Origin: an uncultured Opitutaceae bacterium
GTDB taxonomy: Bacteria > Verrucomicrobiota > Verrucomicrobiia > Opitutales > Opitutaceae
DNA length: 64,000 nucleotides
Direction: 5' to 3'
NCBI GenBank assembly: GCA_903890485.1
Contig: CAITBM010000009.1
Span: 62,001-126,000 of the forward strand
Of the stretch, positions 1-8,554 are shown in pieces. The position numbers and the translations under genes were made by a program. How positions within the stretch are numbered: position 1 is the first letter of the stretch; each line of letters begins with the position of its first letter. The notes beneath the pieces were generated by a model. The model was given only the letters and a program-made list of their open reading frames with translations. It was not told where the DNA came from and searched no databases.

Positions 1-146
1 CGACTCTGCTCTTGCAAGGCATAGTGAACTCCGCACCTTTCCAACAGCGCCGCGGGACGCAACGACAGCGCATGGCCGAAGCGTCCCCGGAGGCTGCCCC
101 AGCGATAACCGCCAGTAGCGACCACCCCCATGAAGACACCCGCTGA
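1..146 (+). CDS. C-terminal tail of a DUF1592/DUF1588/DUF1585 protein (5' cut by window)
   Basis: Bases 3-146 form an open frame that enters from outside the window and stops at TGA 144-146. It starts TLLLQGIVNSAPFQQRRG. The pattern 'LL..IVNS.PF..RR' is the usual last segment (DUF1585) of the large exported DUF1587/1592/1588/1585 proteins of Planctomycetes and Verrucomicrobia, which often carry a c-type haem domain near the N-terminus. Only about 47 residues are visible, so the haem domain cannot be checked. The frame overlaps the next gene by 17 nt. That gene encodes the DUF1552 protein that usually follows this family, so the two were probably co-transcribed. Function is unknown. Confidence 0.65.
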   Translation, partial: TLLLQGIVNSAPFQQRRGTQRQRMAEASPEAAPAITASSDHPHEDTR

Positions 147-1524
147 CACCGCGACCGAACGCCACCGGGCGGAGATGAGCCGACGCAACTTCCTGAGGGG
201 GATGGGGGCCTGCGTGGCCCTGCCCGCGTTCAGCTCGCTTCTCCCGAGCAAGGTCCTCGCAGCCACGGCGCCCGAATTGCAGCTCGCCACGACGGCCACC
301 GGAGCTCCCCTGCGCACCGCGTTTGTGTTCTTCCCAAACGGGGCCATCCCGAGCCGCTGGTGGCCAAAGGAGGCCGGATCCGCCTTCAACCTTAGCCCCA
401 CCCTCCAGTCCCTGGACCCCGTGCGCCGCTACGTGCAAGTTCTCGGGGGGCTCGCCCATGCAAATGCCAATCCGGGCAACGACGGCGGCGGCGACCACGC
501 CCGGGGGAACAGCGTCTTCCTGACGGGCGTCCGGATCAACAAGAGCGCGACCGACATCCGGGCGGGAGTCTCGATAGACCAGGTGATCGCGAACCACGTG
601 GGCCACCTGACCCGGTTTCCCTCGATCGAACTCTGCTGCGACGCGACGCGGAAGTCGTCCGACTGCGATTCCGGGTATTCCTGCGCCTACGTTTACAACA
701 TCTCCTGGCAGTCACCGACGACGCCGATGACCCCGGAATCCAATCCGCGGCTCGCCTTCGAACGCCTCTTCGGCGCCGGGGCCCACGGGGAGCGTGCCCA
801 GAACGCCCAGCGCCAGATGAGGGCGAGGAGAAGCGTGCTCGATTTCGTGATGGGGGACGCCCGCGCCATGCAGAGCCGTCTATCCCTCCGGGACAAGGAG
901 AAGCTCGACCAGTACCTGACCGGCATCCGGGACGTCGAGAAGCGCATCCAGAAGGCCGAGCAGTTCGGCCCGAACACCGACCCGGACGAGGCCACGCCCG
1001 CGGGAATACCCGCCAAGCAGGTGGAGTACGTGGAGCTCATGTACGACATCATGCTCCTTGCCTTCAAGACGGACTCCACCCGGGTAGCGACGTTTGTCCT
1101 GGGCCACGACGGCGACAACCGGTCGTTCAGCGAGATCGGCATCACCGAGGGTCACCACGACCTGTCGCATCACCAGAACAATCCCGAGCGCATCGAGAAG
1201 GTTGCGCAGATTGACCGCTGGTACGTCGAGCAGTTCTCGCGCTTCCTCACCCGCATGGACAGCATCCAGGACGTGGACGGCAACTCGCTGCTCCACAACT
1301 CGCGCATCGTCTACGGGAGTGGGAACGCCGACGGCAACCGCCACACCCACGAGAACCTGCCGGTCGTCCTCGCGGGCGGGGGCGGCGGCGTCCTCCATGG
1401 TGGGCGCTTCGTGCAGCATGGCTCCAAGCCGCTTTCAAACCTCTTTGTGAACCTCGCCGAGACCGCCGGAGTGAGGGACCTGGAAAGGTTCGGGGACTCA
1501 ACGGGTCGCCTGACCACCGTCTAG
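130..1524 (+). CDS. DUF1552 family protein, Tat-exported
   Basis: 464-residue protein of the DUF1552 family, whose molecular role is unknown. Residues 17-26 (SRRNFLRGMG) followed by a short hydrophobic stretch form a twin-arginine signal, so the protein is probably folded in the cytoplasm and exported by Tat; a tatC gene lies at 62.1-63.1 kb. The body carries the family's recognisable features: FFPNGAIP near residue 66, a 'HARGNSVFLTG' segment, and the C-terminal 'GHHDLSHH' and 'YGSGNADGNRHTHENLP' histidine-rich motifs, which look like metal ligands. The start at 130 overlaps the preceding DUF1585 frame; an in-frame ATG at 175 just before SRRNFL is an alternative. The DUF1592-DUF1552 pairing is typical of Planctomycetes and Verrucomicrobia. 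Confidence 0.88.
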   Translation: MKTPADTATERHRAEMSRRNFLRGMGACVALPAFSSLLPSKVLAATAPELQLATTATGAPLRTAFVFFPNGAIPSRWWPKEAGSAFNLSPTLQSLDPVRRYVQVLGGLAHANANPGNDGGGDHARGNSVFLTGVRINKSATDIRAGVSIDQVIANHVGHLTRFPSIELCCDATRKSSDCDSGYSCAYVYNISWQSPTTPMTPESNPRLAFERLFGAGAHGERAQNAQRQMRARRSVLDFVMGDARAMQSRLSLRDKEKLDQYLTGIRDVEKRIQKAEQFGPNTDPDEATPAGIPAKQVEYVELMYDIMLLAFKTDSTRVATFVLGHDGDNRSFSEIGITEGHHDLSHHQNNPERIEKVAQIDRWYVEQFSRFLTRMDSIQDVDGNSLLHNSRIVYGSGNADGNRHTHENLPVVLAGGGGGVLHGGRFVQHGSKPLSNLFVNLAETAGVRDLERFGDSTGRLTTV

Positions 1525-1620
1525 TTCGACCGCCCGCCTGGCGTGACGACCCCGGGATCCCGTTTGTAAGCCCTGGATCGGCCCGCCCCTCGTTCCCAAC
1601 GAATTCCCCACGAGAAACCC

Positions 1621-2829
1621 ATGCCCTCCAAACACCCCTCTCGACTCCTCGGTGCCGCCCTGCTTGCCCTTCTGCTTCCACCCCAATTGCTGCGCGCGGC
1701 CGACCCGGCCCCTTCCGGTGTAACAGCGGCGGTACCTGCAGGCCTTCCCGCGCCCCCCCCCCCGATGGGCGTCCCGGCGCCCGGCCCAAGGACCGATCTC
1801 CCGTATGCTCCGCAGCCTATCGTCCCGGGAGGAGTCGTCATCCCCCTGTACCCGCCCGACTCGCCCTACCTCAAGCAGGAGAAGATCCGCGAGCCCGAGG
1901 AGTACCATTTCTACGAACCGGGAAGGGTCGGTTACATCGTCCACATCCACAATCCGTCGATCGAGTTCCATGCAGGCAACGGCCAGCTCAACACCGGAGC
2001 GGTGATCATCTTGGCTGCCGGCGGCGCCCACCGGACGCTCAATGTCGGGGGCGAGGGGGCTGACGAGGTGGCCTATTTCTACAATTACGGCATCAGCACC
2101 GTCATTCTCAGGAATCGCCTCAGGAGCGACGGGTATGAACCCAAGGTCGACGGGGTGAACGACGCCCTCCAGGCGATCAAGCTTGTCCGGGCCCACGCCA
2201 AGGATTGGAACCTCGACCCCCGAAAGGTGGGCATCATGGGATTTTCCGCCGGCGCCGAGCTGGCGGCAGCCGCCACGCTCCAGTGGGCCGAGTTTGATGC
2301 GAAGAACGACATCGCCACCAATCCGCTCGCAAAAGTGCCCTCCAGGCCAGATTTTGCAGGGATAATCTATCCCGGCCCGTCGCCATTCGCCCGGGGCGCC
2401 ACACCGACGATACCGCGCGACATGCCCCCGGCCTTCATCACGTGCTCCGGATGGGGCGACTGGATCCATGCCGTCTGGGCGAACGAGTATTTCACGGCCC
2501 TCCTCAATGACGGGGTGCCCAATGTCGAGATGCACATCTTCGCCCGGGGTCACCACCCCGGCGACAAGGTCGGGCCCGATGAGCCTCCGGCATCCGGCGG
2601 GATCTCCGACCGCGGGTTCATCGCCTACGGAAAATGGCAGGAGCGATTCCTCGACTGGTTCCGTGACCTGGGCTTCCTCGGGAAACCCGGGGTCGAGACG
2701 CAGGCTGCGATCGATGTCGCCGCGAATCTCAACCGCGTGAAGAAAAGCGCCGTTTGGTCGCCCCCGAAAGCCGGCGCTCCCACGCCCGGACCGGGCGTCC
2801 CGGCGGTGCCCCCTGCGAAGGCGCCCTGA
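1621..2829 (+). CDS. Secreted alpha/beta hydrolase (esterase-like)
   Basis: 402 residues. An N-terminal signal peptide (about residues 1-23, with LLGAALLALLLPP as core) is followed by a proline-rich linker to about residue 65, then an alpha/beta-hydrolase fold. The nucleophile elbow is GFSAGAE with Ser209; Asp280 in GWGDW and His311/His312 in RGHHPG are plausible triad partners. The segment IILAAGGAHRTL occupies the place of the oxyanion HGG motif in BD-FAE/acetyl-xylan-esterase-like enzymes. The tail (last ~25 residues) is again rich in Pro and Ala. Likely an exported carbohydrate or ester hydrolase; the substrate cannot be read from sequence. It stands about 100 nt after the DUF1552 gene on the same strand and may be a separate unit. 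Confidence 0.8.
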   Translation: MPSKHPSRLLGAALLALLLPPQLLRAADPAPSGVTAAVPAGLPAPPPPMGVPAPGPRTDLPYAPQPIVPGGVVIPLYPPDSPYLKQEKIREPEEYHFYEPGRVGYIVHIHNPSIEFHAGNGQLNTGAVIILAAGGAHRTLNVGGEGADEVAYFYNYGISTVILRNRLRSDGYEPKVDGVNDALQAIKLVRAHAKDWNLDPRKVGIMGFSAGAELAAAATLQWAEFDAKNDIATNPLAKVPSRPDFAGIIYPGPSPFARGATPTIPRDMPPAFITCSGWGDWIHAVWANEYFTALLNDGVPNVEMHIFARGHHPGDKVGPDEPPASGGISDRGFIAYGKWQERFLDWFRDLGFLGKPGVETQAAIDVAANLNRVKKSAVWSPPKAGAPTPGPGVPAVPPAKAP

Positions 2830-2848
2830 GTGGGCGCCGGTTCCTCAG

Positions 2849-3640
2849 TCACAGCTTCAGGGCAAGACTGGCCGTGACGAGGCCGCGGGCCGATTGGGAT
2901 CCCTCCCCCAGACCGAAGGGCCCGCGTTCGTTGAAGGTGCTCCCGGTGTAACACCACCCCACCGTGAAGGTGCCCTGTTTGCCGACAGGAAACGGCGCGG
3001 CCACCTGGAAAAGCCAATAGGTGGCCCAGACCCTTGTGCCCTTGGAGGGTCCCGACCAGGCCAACGGCAACCGTTCGGTGCCCAGGGTGACCGTAAGGTC
3101 CAGTTCCGTTCGCGCCGCCTTGACGGGCAGGGCGTAAGCCGCGTTGGCCTCGATCGTCTGGACCTTGAGGACGACGTCGTCATACACCTTCGGGCTGAAC
3201 TGGACTTTCCCTATTGGGAAATTCAGGCCGATGCTCGGTTCAACGCTCGATCGGTACACCCCGCCAAACCCAGGCCCCCAGGGAAGGGCATAGAGCGTAA
3301 ACCCAGCTTCAGCGCTCAGCTTATCCTTAACGATATCCACCTGGTAGGAGCCGTAGGCCTCGATTTCGGTGCTCGACGCACCCTGGGTGCGGTTGTGGAC
3401 CGTAGAATTGCTCCAGAGCCCGAGGTCGTAGACCCCGTTGCTCAGGTCGATGTCCGGCTCCAGGGACGCCCCCCCGAGAAAATAGCCTCGAAAGAGGTCC
3501 TGACTCACAAAGGTCGTTGTGAGCGTGCAGACCGCAGGGGACCCGACGCCGGAAGCTGCGGCCAATGGGGGCGTCTGGGCGCGGAGAACCGGCGCGCACA
3601 AGGCGGACAGAAGGGCAAGGGTTATGGGGAAGGTGCGGAT
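2849..3640 (-). CDS. Porin-like outer-membrane beta-barrel protein (TorF/Gcw_chp type)
   Basis: About 250-263 residues of alternating polar and apolar strands with aromatic girdle residues (for example 'TFVSQDLFRGYFLGG', 'GLWSNSTVHN', 'EAYGSYQVDI'), ending in a strand with a C-terminal leucine. This matches the TorF/Gcw_chp family of putative porins. The first canonical start is TTG 3601, but the frame stays open to a TGA at 3652-3650, and the extra codons read RTFPITLALLSALCAPVLRAQ, an obvious signal peptide. The only codon placed to start it is ATC at 3640-3638. I give that end, but a non-standard AUC start, a base error (ATG to ATC) or the TTG start are all possible. The gene converges on the upstream hydrolase with a 19-nt gap. 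Confidence 0.7.
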   Translation of the reverse strand: MRTFPITLALLSALCAPVLRAQTPPLAAASGVGSPAVCTLTTTFVSQDLFRGYFLGGASLEPDIDLSNGVYDLGLWSNSTVHNRTQGASSTEIEAYGSYQVDIVKDKLSAEAGFTLYALPWGPGFGGVYRSSVEPSIGLNFPIGKVQFSPKVYDDVVLKVQTIEANAAYALPVKAARTELDLTVTLGTERLPLAWSGPSKGTRVWATYWLFQVAAPFPVGKQGTFTVGWCYTGSTFNERGPFGLGEGSQSARGLVTASLALKL

Positions 3641-3876
3641 CGCCCGGTTTCAGCAAGCTCTGGGCCAAATCCGCTCGCGCGTGGACCGCGGAGGCCGAGA
3701 TTCGAAAACGAGCGCGGGACCGCGGTTGAGCCGAGAAACGGTCCCTGGCGACATGCCCTCAAACACGAGGCCCTATTCTCATCAATCCCTACATCGACTC
3801 TGATAATTCGCCCGCCCAGTATGGCCGCAATCTCCGAAATCGACTCGGTCGCTGATCCCCAACACTCTTAGCCGCG

Positions 3877-4257
3877 TTGCACTCCATCGAAAAGAAGGAC
3901 AAATACCTCCTCATCCGAGTCGAGGGGAAGGTGTCTTTCGAGATCCTCAACCAGGTGATCCTGGAGGTGATGTCGAGGGAGGACTATCACTCCACGAGCA
4001 GCATCTGGGACCTGGCTGGCGGTTTTCCCGCCATGAGATTCGCCGAATTCAACACTCTAACGGCAACGATCCGAAGCCGGCTGATCAAGGGGGCGGTTGG
4101 GAGAAAAACGGCTATTGTTGCCTCCACCGGATTCGGCGTGGAGATGGCGCAACTCTGGTCCAGGATGGCGGAGCCCCTGCTTCCTTTCAAAATTCGCGCG
4201 TTCATGTCCTTTGCGAGCGCGGAGACGTGGATCCTGTCCGAGGACGTCGTCCACTAG
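3877..4257 (+). CDS. Small STAS/SpoIIAA-like domain protein
   Basis: 126 residues, TTG start (no ATG or GTG further upstream in frame). The pattern is beta (YLLIRVEGK), helix (FEILNQVILEVMSR), beta (SSIWDLAGG), helix (FAEFNTLTATIRSR), beta (KTAIVAST), helix (FGVEMAQLWSRMAE), beta (IRAFMSF), which resembles the small alpha/beta STAS or SpoIIAA-like fold. No catalytic motif or phosphorylatable serine can be assigned with confidence. There is no signal peptide, so it is cytoplasmic. It stands alone between the divergent porin gene and the SGNH-TPR gene. The fold assignment is an inference from pattern only. Confidence 0.55.
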   Translation: MHSIEKKDKYLLIRVEGKVSFEILNQVILEVMSREDYHSTSSIWDLAGGFPAMRFAEFNTLTATIRSRLIKGAVGRKTAIVASTGFGVEMAQLWSRMAEPLLPFKIRAFMSFASAETWILSEDVVH

Positions 4258-4436
4258 GACCCGGGCGGACCCGCACCTGGCCCCCTTGACCAGGGAGTCG
4301 ATCCGGGATCAAGGGGGCAGGCACATGGGATGGACAGGAGGTGCCTATATTTGCACGATTGAGGCAACTTCCCGTCATTTCCCCAGTACGGTCTGGAACG
4401 GGAGCCTCCACCCACCAGCAGAACGATGGCATCCGC

Positions 4437-6812
4437 GTGAAAAGAACCGTCCGCACGCCCGAGAAAGCCCCCGAAAGGCCACTCCGCGCCTCCAGGCTTT
4501 GGCTACATCGGGTGCTCGCCCTGATGCTCGTACCGGCCTTGGCCCTGGCGGGCCTTGAGATGGCCCTTCATGCCGTGGGCTTCGGCCACCCCACGGCTTT
4601 TGCTATTCCTGACGAGATACCTGGCTACCTCCGGAGCAATCCCCGGTTCGCGAGCACGTACTTCCCCGCGGGCTTCGACCTGAGGCCGCTCAATTTCCGT
4701 TTTCCGAAGTCAAAGGCCCCAAATACGCTCCGTGTCGTGGTGCTTGGCGAATCCGCGGCACAGGGCGTGCCGGCCCCCCAGTTCGGCTTTGCCCCCCAGC
4801 TCCGCGCCCTCCTGCGGGCACGTTACCCCGACCGTGAAGTCGAGGTTCTCAACACCGGGATTGTCGCGATCAACTCCCACGTGATCTACCGGATCGCGGG
4901 TCAGATGAAGGACCTTTCGCCCGACTTTGTAGTCGTCTACATGGGCAACAACGAGGTCGTGGGGCCGTACGGCCCGGGTTGCGCATACCTGTCGGAGATG
5001 CCGCCGCTTTGGGTGATTCGCCTGAGCATGGCGGTGAAGGCCACGCGCATCGGACAGCTTGTGAACCGACTCGCGGCTCTCCTGGCCCCAGGCACCCACG
5101 CGGCCGCGGAATGGGGAGGGATGCAGATGTTCGTGAACAGCACAGTGGGGGCGGACGACCCGAGGCTTGGCAAGGTCTACAGCAATTTTGAGGCTAACCT
5201 GAGGGACATCGTGGGTGCTGCGGCCGCAGCCGGGTCCCGCACGATCCTCTGCACGGTCGCATCCAACTTAAGGGACAGTGCCCCCTTTGTCTCAATCCAT
5301 GGCAAGGTCCTCTCCGGGGAGGACCTGAAAGCGTGGCGCTCCGCATACGACCGCGGCCGCACCGAGTGGCTTCTGGGAGAATCCTCTGCCGCAACGGCCG
5401 ACCTCCTCGAAGCGGAGCGAATCGACCCCCACTACGCCGACACGGAGTTCATGCTGGGCCAGCTAGACCTCGACCGCGGTGACGTGCAATCAGGACGTCG
5501 CCACCTCATTGAGGCGGAACACTGGGACGCCCTTCGTTTTAGGCCGGACCCGGCCATCAACGACGCCATCCGCCGTGTCGCCCAGTCGGCAGGCGGCGCG
5601 GTCTCACTCCTGGACGTGGCGGGGCTTCTGGGGTCGGATCCCTCCTCCACCGCTGCTCCCCCGGGACGAGACCTGTTCTATGAGCACGTTCACCTGAGCA
5701 TGGCAGGGAACTCAAAGCTGGCTCGGGCCGTGGCCGCTTCCATGGGGGCGACGCTGGACACCGCCGCGGGCCAGGCCCACCCCTGGATCGACAGCGATGC
5801 CTGCGCCGCCGCTGTTGGTTACACGGCCCATGAGCGGTACCCGGTCTTGGAGGCCGTCGAGGCGATCGTGCAGAGCCCGCCGTTCACCCACCAATTGACC
5901 TATCCGGAGGACCAGGCCCGACTACTCTCCCTGCTCAAGGAAGCGCATGAGGAAGGGCGAGACCCGCGGGTTCTTCACGAGGCGGGCGCGGCCTTAAGGG
6001 AGGCGATCGCCCACGACCCCACAAACCCCGACCTCCCGCGGATAGCGCAGGGTATCGACGACGACCTTGGGGACACGGCGTCAGCCCTCGCGGACCTCAG
6101 GCTCGCCGAGTCGCTCAGACCTCGCGACTTCACCCTGGCCACGGATGAGGCGGTGCTGCTTATGCGTCTCGGCCGCAGCGCGGAGGCCAGGAAACGTCTC
6201 CTTGAAACGGCGGCCACCTGCACCCCCAGGGAACAGGCGCTGATGGCGCCGGCATTCGCTGACCTCTTCTCCCGCACGGGAAGCCTCGCGGAAGGGCGCG
6301 CATTCCTCGACGGGGAGATCAAAAGGTCGCCATCCATCGAGAGCCTCCGGATCGTTCGCGCCCAATTCGCGCAGGTCTCCGGCGACCCTGCCGCCGCCGA
6401 GCGAGAGTACCGCTCCATACTGAGCGCGAATCCCGGAAGCCGCGCGGCCCTTGAGGCGATAGTCCGGTTGCTCGAGGACTCCGGCCGGGGCTCGGAGGCG
6501 GAAACGCCGACGCTCGACGCCCTGGCGGCCCAGCCCCAGAATTTTGACAACAATATGCGCGCCGCCCACATCCACGGGACACGCGGCGAAAGGGAGCAGG
6601 AGGAGGCGTGCCTGGCCGCGGCAGAGAGGAGCGGCCCCCTGCCATCGGTAACCGAGGGAAAGCTCAGCCGGCTGCTCCTTTCCCTGGGGCGCACGGACGA
6701 AGCGCTCGAGCACCTGGCCCTGGCGCGGCGAATCTCCGCCTTTGAGGGCGACCCCGCCGCGACCGAACAGATCAGCAGGGTGATTGCGGTTCTTGAGCAG
6801 CACCGGGATTGA
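4437..6812 (+). CDS. Membrane-anchored SGNH/GDSL-type hydrolase with TPR repeats
   Basis: About 791 residues from GTG 4437; the frame stays open to GTG 4341 (823 residues). A basic N-terminus is followed by one hydrophobic anchor (VLALMLVPALALAGLEMAL), so the rest is probably periplasmic. The SGNH blocks are visible: VVVLGESAAQG (block I, with Glu replacing the usual Asp before Ser), YMGNNEVVG (block III) and EHVHLSMAGN (block V, His with an acidic partner). A TPR-like helical stretch (5360-5510) lies between blocks III and V, inside the hydrolase domain. From about 5940 to the end there are at least five TPR-like pairs. The substrate is unknown; O-acyl groups on envelope glycans would fit the family. 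A strong AGGAGG lies at 4336-4341, beside the upstream GTG. Confidence 0.75.
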   Translation: MKRTVRTPEKAPERPLRASRLWLHRVLALMLVPALALAGLEMALHAVGFGHPTAFAIPDEIPGYLRSNPRFASTYFPAGFDLRPLNFRFPKSKAPNTLRVVVLGESAAQGVPAPQFGFAPQLRALLRARYPDREVEVLNTGIVAINSHVIYRIAGQMKDLSPDFVVVYMGNNEVVGPYGPGCAYLSEMPPLWVIRLSMAVKATRIGQLVNRLAALLAPGTHAAAEWGGMQMFVNSTVGADDPRLGKVYSNFEANLRDIVGAAAAAGSRTILCTVASNLRDSAPFVSIHGKVLSGEDLKAWRSAYDRGRTEWLLGESSAATADLLEAERIDPHYADTEFMLGQLDLDRGDVQSGRRHLIEAEHWDALRFRPDPAINDAIRRVAQSAGGAVSLLDVAGLLGSDPSSTAAPPGRDLFYEHVHLSMAGNSKLARAVAASMGATLDTAAGQAHPWIDSDACAAAVGYTAHERYPVLEAVEAIVQSPPFTHQLTYPEDQARLLSLLKEAHEEGRDPRVLHEAGAALREAIAHDPTNPDLPRIAQGIDDDLGDTASALADLRLAESLRPRDFTLATDEAVLLMRLGRSAEARKRLLETAATCTPREQALMAPAFADLFSRTGSLAEGRAFLDGEIKRSPSIESLRIVRAQFAQVSGDPAAAEREYRSILSANPGSRAALEAIVRLLEDSGRGSEAETPTLDALAAQPQNFDNNMRAAHIHGTRGEREQEEACLAAAERSGPLPSVTEGKLSRLLLSLGRTDEALEHLALARRISAFEGDPAATEQISRVIAVLEQHRD

Positions 6813-6904
6813 GGTGGATTTTAGGGAACGCTGCCGAAGGGCCGGACGCAGCGATCCCCGCAGCGCGCTCTTGTCTCGAGGCACCGAGCCCCTCACCATC
6901 GACC

Positions 6905-7327
6905 ATGATGCGCCTTCTTATCACCCTTGGGATGATCCTGCTACTTGCGGCATGCAGTTCCTCAACGGACAAGGAGGAGGCCCCGGCGCTCATCGTGATC
7001 GACGCCCGTGGCTTACCCATCAAAGGCGCGTTGGTCATGCCCGAGCCCGACGGAAGGGAGTCTGCCGACCCCACTCGGCTCTCTCACGACGAGATGCTCC
7101 TGAGGACATCGGATGCTCAGGGCATCGTTCGCGCCGATCTGGAAATCTATTATTGGCCGAACGACGGCTGTTTTCACTTCGTCGCCACCAGGCCCGGATA
7201 CGAAACCGCCACGATTTCCGTCTCCAAGGACCTTTTCCCCACACCGCTTAAAATTAAGCTAGACGCAGTCAGCGACGCTGCGAATCCCAAGATTGCTCCG
7301 GGCGGACCTCAAAGGAAGGCGAACTGA
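6905..7327 (+). CDS. Small lipoprotein, unknown function
   Basis: 140 residues. The N-terminus MMRLLITLGMILLLAAC is a textbook lipoprotein signal: basic start, hydrophobic core and lipobox LAAC, followed by SSS, so the mature protein is lipid-anchored at a cysteine about 18 residues in. The remainder (ALIVIDARGLPIKGALV, then a stretch with GYETATISVS) has the look of a carboxypeptidase-regulatory-like or Ig-like beta-sandwich. The frame is open upstream to 6809, but the lipoprotein signal identifies ATG 6905 (or 6908) as the start. It follows the SGNH-TPR gene on the same strand by about 90 nt and may be co-expressed. No catalytic motif is seen. Confidence 0.7.
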   Translation: MMRLLITLGMILLLAACSSSTDKEEAPALIVIDARGLPIKGALVMPEPDGRESADPTRLSHDEMLLRTSDAQGIVRADLEIYYWPNDGCFHFVATRPGYETATISVSKDLFPTPLKIKLDAVSDAANPKIAPGGPQRKAN

Positions 7328-7687
7328 GCAAGCGGATTCGACGGGCTGGGAGCGAGCGCAGGCACAGCACTGGATCAATCTCATAGGAACAGGACGACAT
7401 CCCCCTGCCCCGGGAGCCAAGAACCGAGTCGGCCAAATGGATCACCAAACCCAACCGTTTCGCCACACTCATTCCGAAGATCGATCCACTACTGTCCTAA
7501 ACCCTAAATCCCTCTAGCATGGGGTTCCCAATGCGGGGATCGATTTCGCGCGCTTTGCATCGACAGATTTTGCATCGCGTTGCCAATGCCCTCGATAGTT
7601 TCGAGGCCAATTACCCCAAACAGGCAGCGAGCTTACGCCATGTTCGTAAATCGCCGGATCCAAAAACCCTCAGATACAAGGCCCACC
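7328..7687. other. 360-nt intergenic stretch with a direct repeat
   Basis: No convincing gene is seen here. A 97-codon frame from 7519 has no family-like features and runs into the downstream signal-peptide gene in another frame. TTTGCATCG occurs twice, at 7554-7562 and 7569-7577, with a 15-nt period; this could be an activator or repressor site for the gene at 7688. A stretch of several short AT-rich words (7490-7520) is the only promoter-like composition. No hairpin terminator stands out after 7327. Confidence 0.3.
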
Positions 7688-8344
7688 ATGCCTACACCCG
7701 CCCGACTATCCCGTTTCACCCGCACTTCCCCGGTGGCGACGATCCTGGCCCTGGCTCTCGGTTTAAGTCTCGCCGCCCAGATCGGGGCCCAGCCGCAGGA
7801 CCAGAACACTAATCCTAATTTAACCACCAAAGCCCCGTCCGGCTGGTGGAAAAACGGAAGCAAGCCCGAGGCCTACGTGGTCGGAGTTGACAAGGACAAG
7901 GCGCACGACGGTCTGCCCAGTGCGTATGCAAGGTCGATCGAACCGTCGATCGACGGTTTCGGGGGAATGATGCAGATGTGCGACGCGCACAGCTTTCTAG
8001 GAAAGAGGTTGCGACTGAGCGCATGGATGAAGACGGAGGACGCCAATGACGGGGGCGCCCATCTTTGGTTTCGCATCGATGCCAAGGAGGGAGGCGCGAT
8101 GCTGGGATTCGACAACATGGATAGCCGACCCGTGAAAGGCTCCGCCGATTGGAGAAACTATTCCATTGTCCTGGATGTTCCCTCAAACGCGGGGGCCCTG
8201 GCGTTTGGTTTCTTCATTGATGGGACGGGCCGTGTCTGGGTGAGCGGCGTCAAGCTGGAGGAGGTTGGTTTGGACGTGCCGATCACCAGCGCTCCCGAGA
8301 AGAAATGGCCCGCCGCACCGGCAAATCTGAACTTCGTCGACTGA
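7688..8344 (+). CDS. Secreted jelly-roll (carbohydrate-binding-like) domain protein
   Basis: 218 residues from ATG 7688. The frame is open further upstream, but this ATG directly precedes a signal peptide (TILALALGLSLAAQIGAQ). The mature part is one beta-sandwich domain with the string order seen in a widespread unnamed domain of Bacteroidetes, Acidobacteria and Verrucomicrobia: 'GSKPEAY.VG.D', 'GFGGMMQ', 'FLGKRLRLSAWMKTED', 'LGFDNMDSRPVKGS.DW', 'GTGRVWVSGVKLEEVG'. That domain resembles galactose-binding or CBM-like jelly rolls; elsewhere it is found alone or fused to other modules. No catalytic residues are evident. Probably periplasmic or extracellular; the ligand is unknown. Confidence 0.7.
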   Translation: MPTPARLSRFTRTSPVATILALALGLSLAAQIGAQPQDQNTNPNLTTKAPSGWWKNGSKPEAYVVGVDKDKAHDGLPSAYARSIEPSIDGFGGMMQMCDAHSFLGKRLRLSAWMKTEDANDGGAHLWFRIDAKEGGAMLGFDNMDSRPVKGSADWRNYSIVLDVPSNAGALAFGFFIDGTGRVWVSGVKLEEVGLDVPITSAPEKKWPAAPANLNFVD

Positions 8345-8554
8345 TCGGCTCCTGCCCGACAATCGATCTAATAGAACTTCGGTCTCCCCTCCGCCCATCA
8401 TCCGGTTCGGGTTTATGGGCGGCTCCCCGGAGTCGACACCAAAACTGCACGACTAGCGTCGGCAGATGATATTGCCCTTCCCAGGGCCCTTTCCATCGGC
8501 CGATCCCTTATTCCACTTGTGCCAATCCCGACCAAACCCCATACGGGTAAGGTT

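Noticed and set aside
1498-2556. A 352-codon minus-strand frame opposite the alpha/beta hydrolase.
   Set aside because: The plus strand has a signal peptide and GFSAG motif; the minus frame shows no domain.
7519-7812. A 97-codon frame starting before the jelly-roll gene.
   Set aside because: It overlaps the signal peptide of the real gene in another frame and has no recognisable features.
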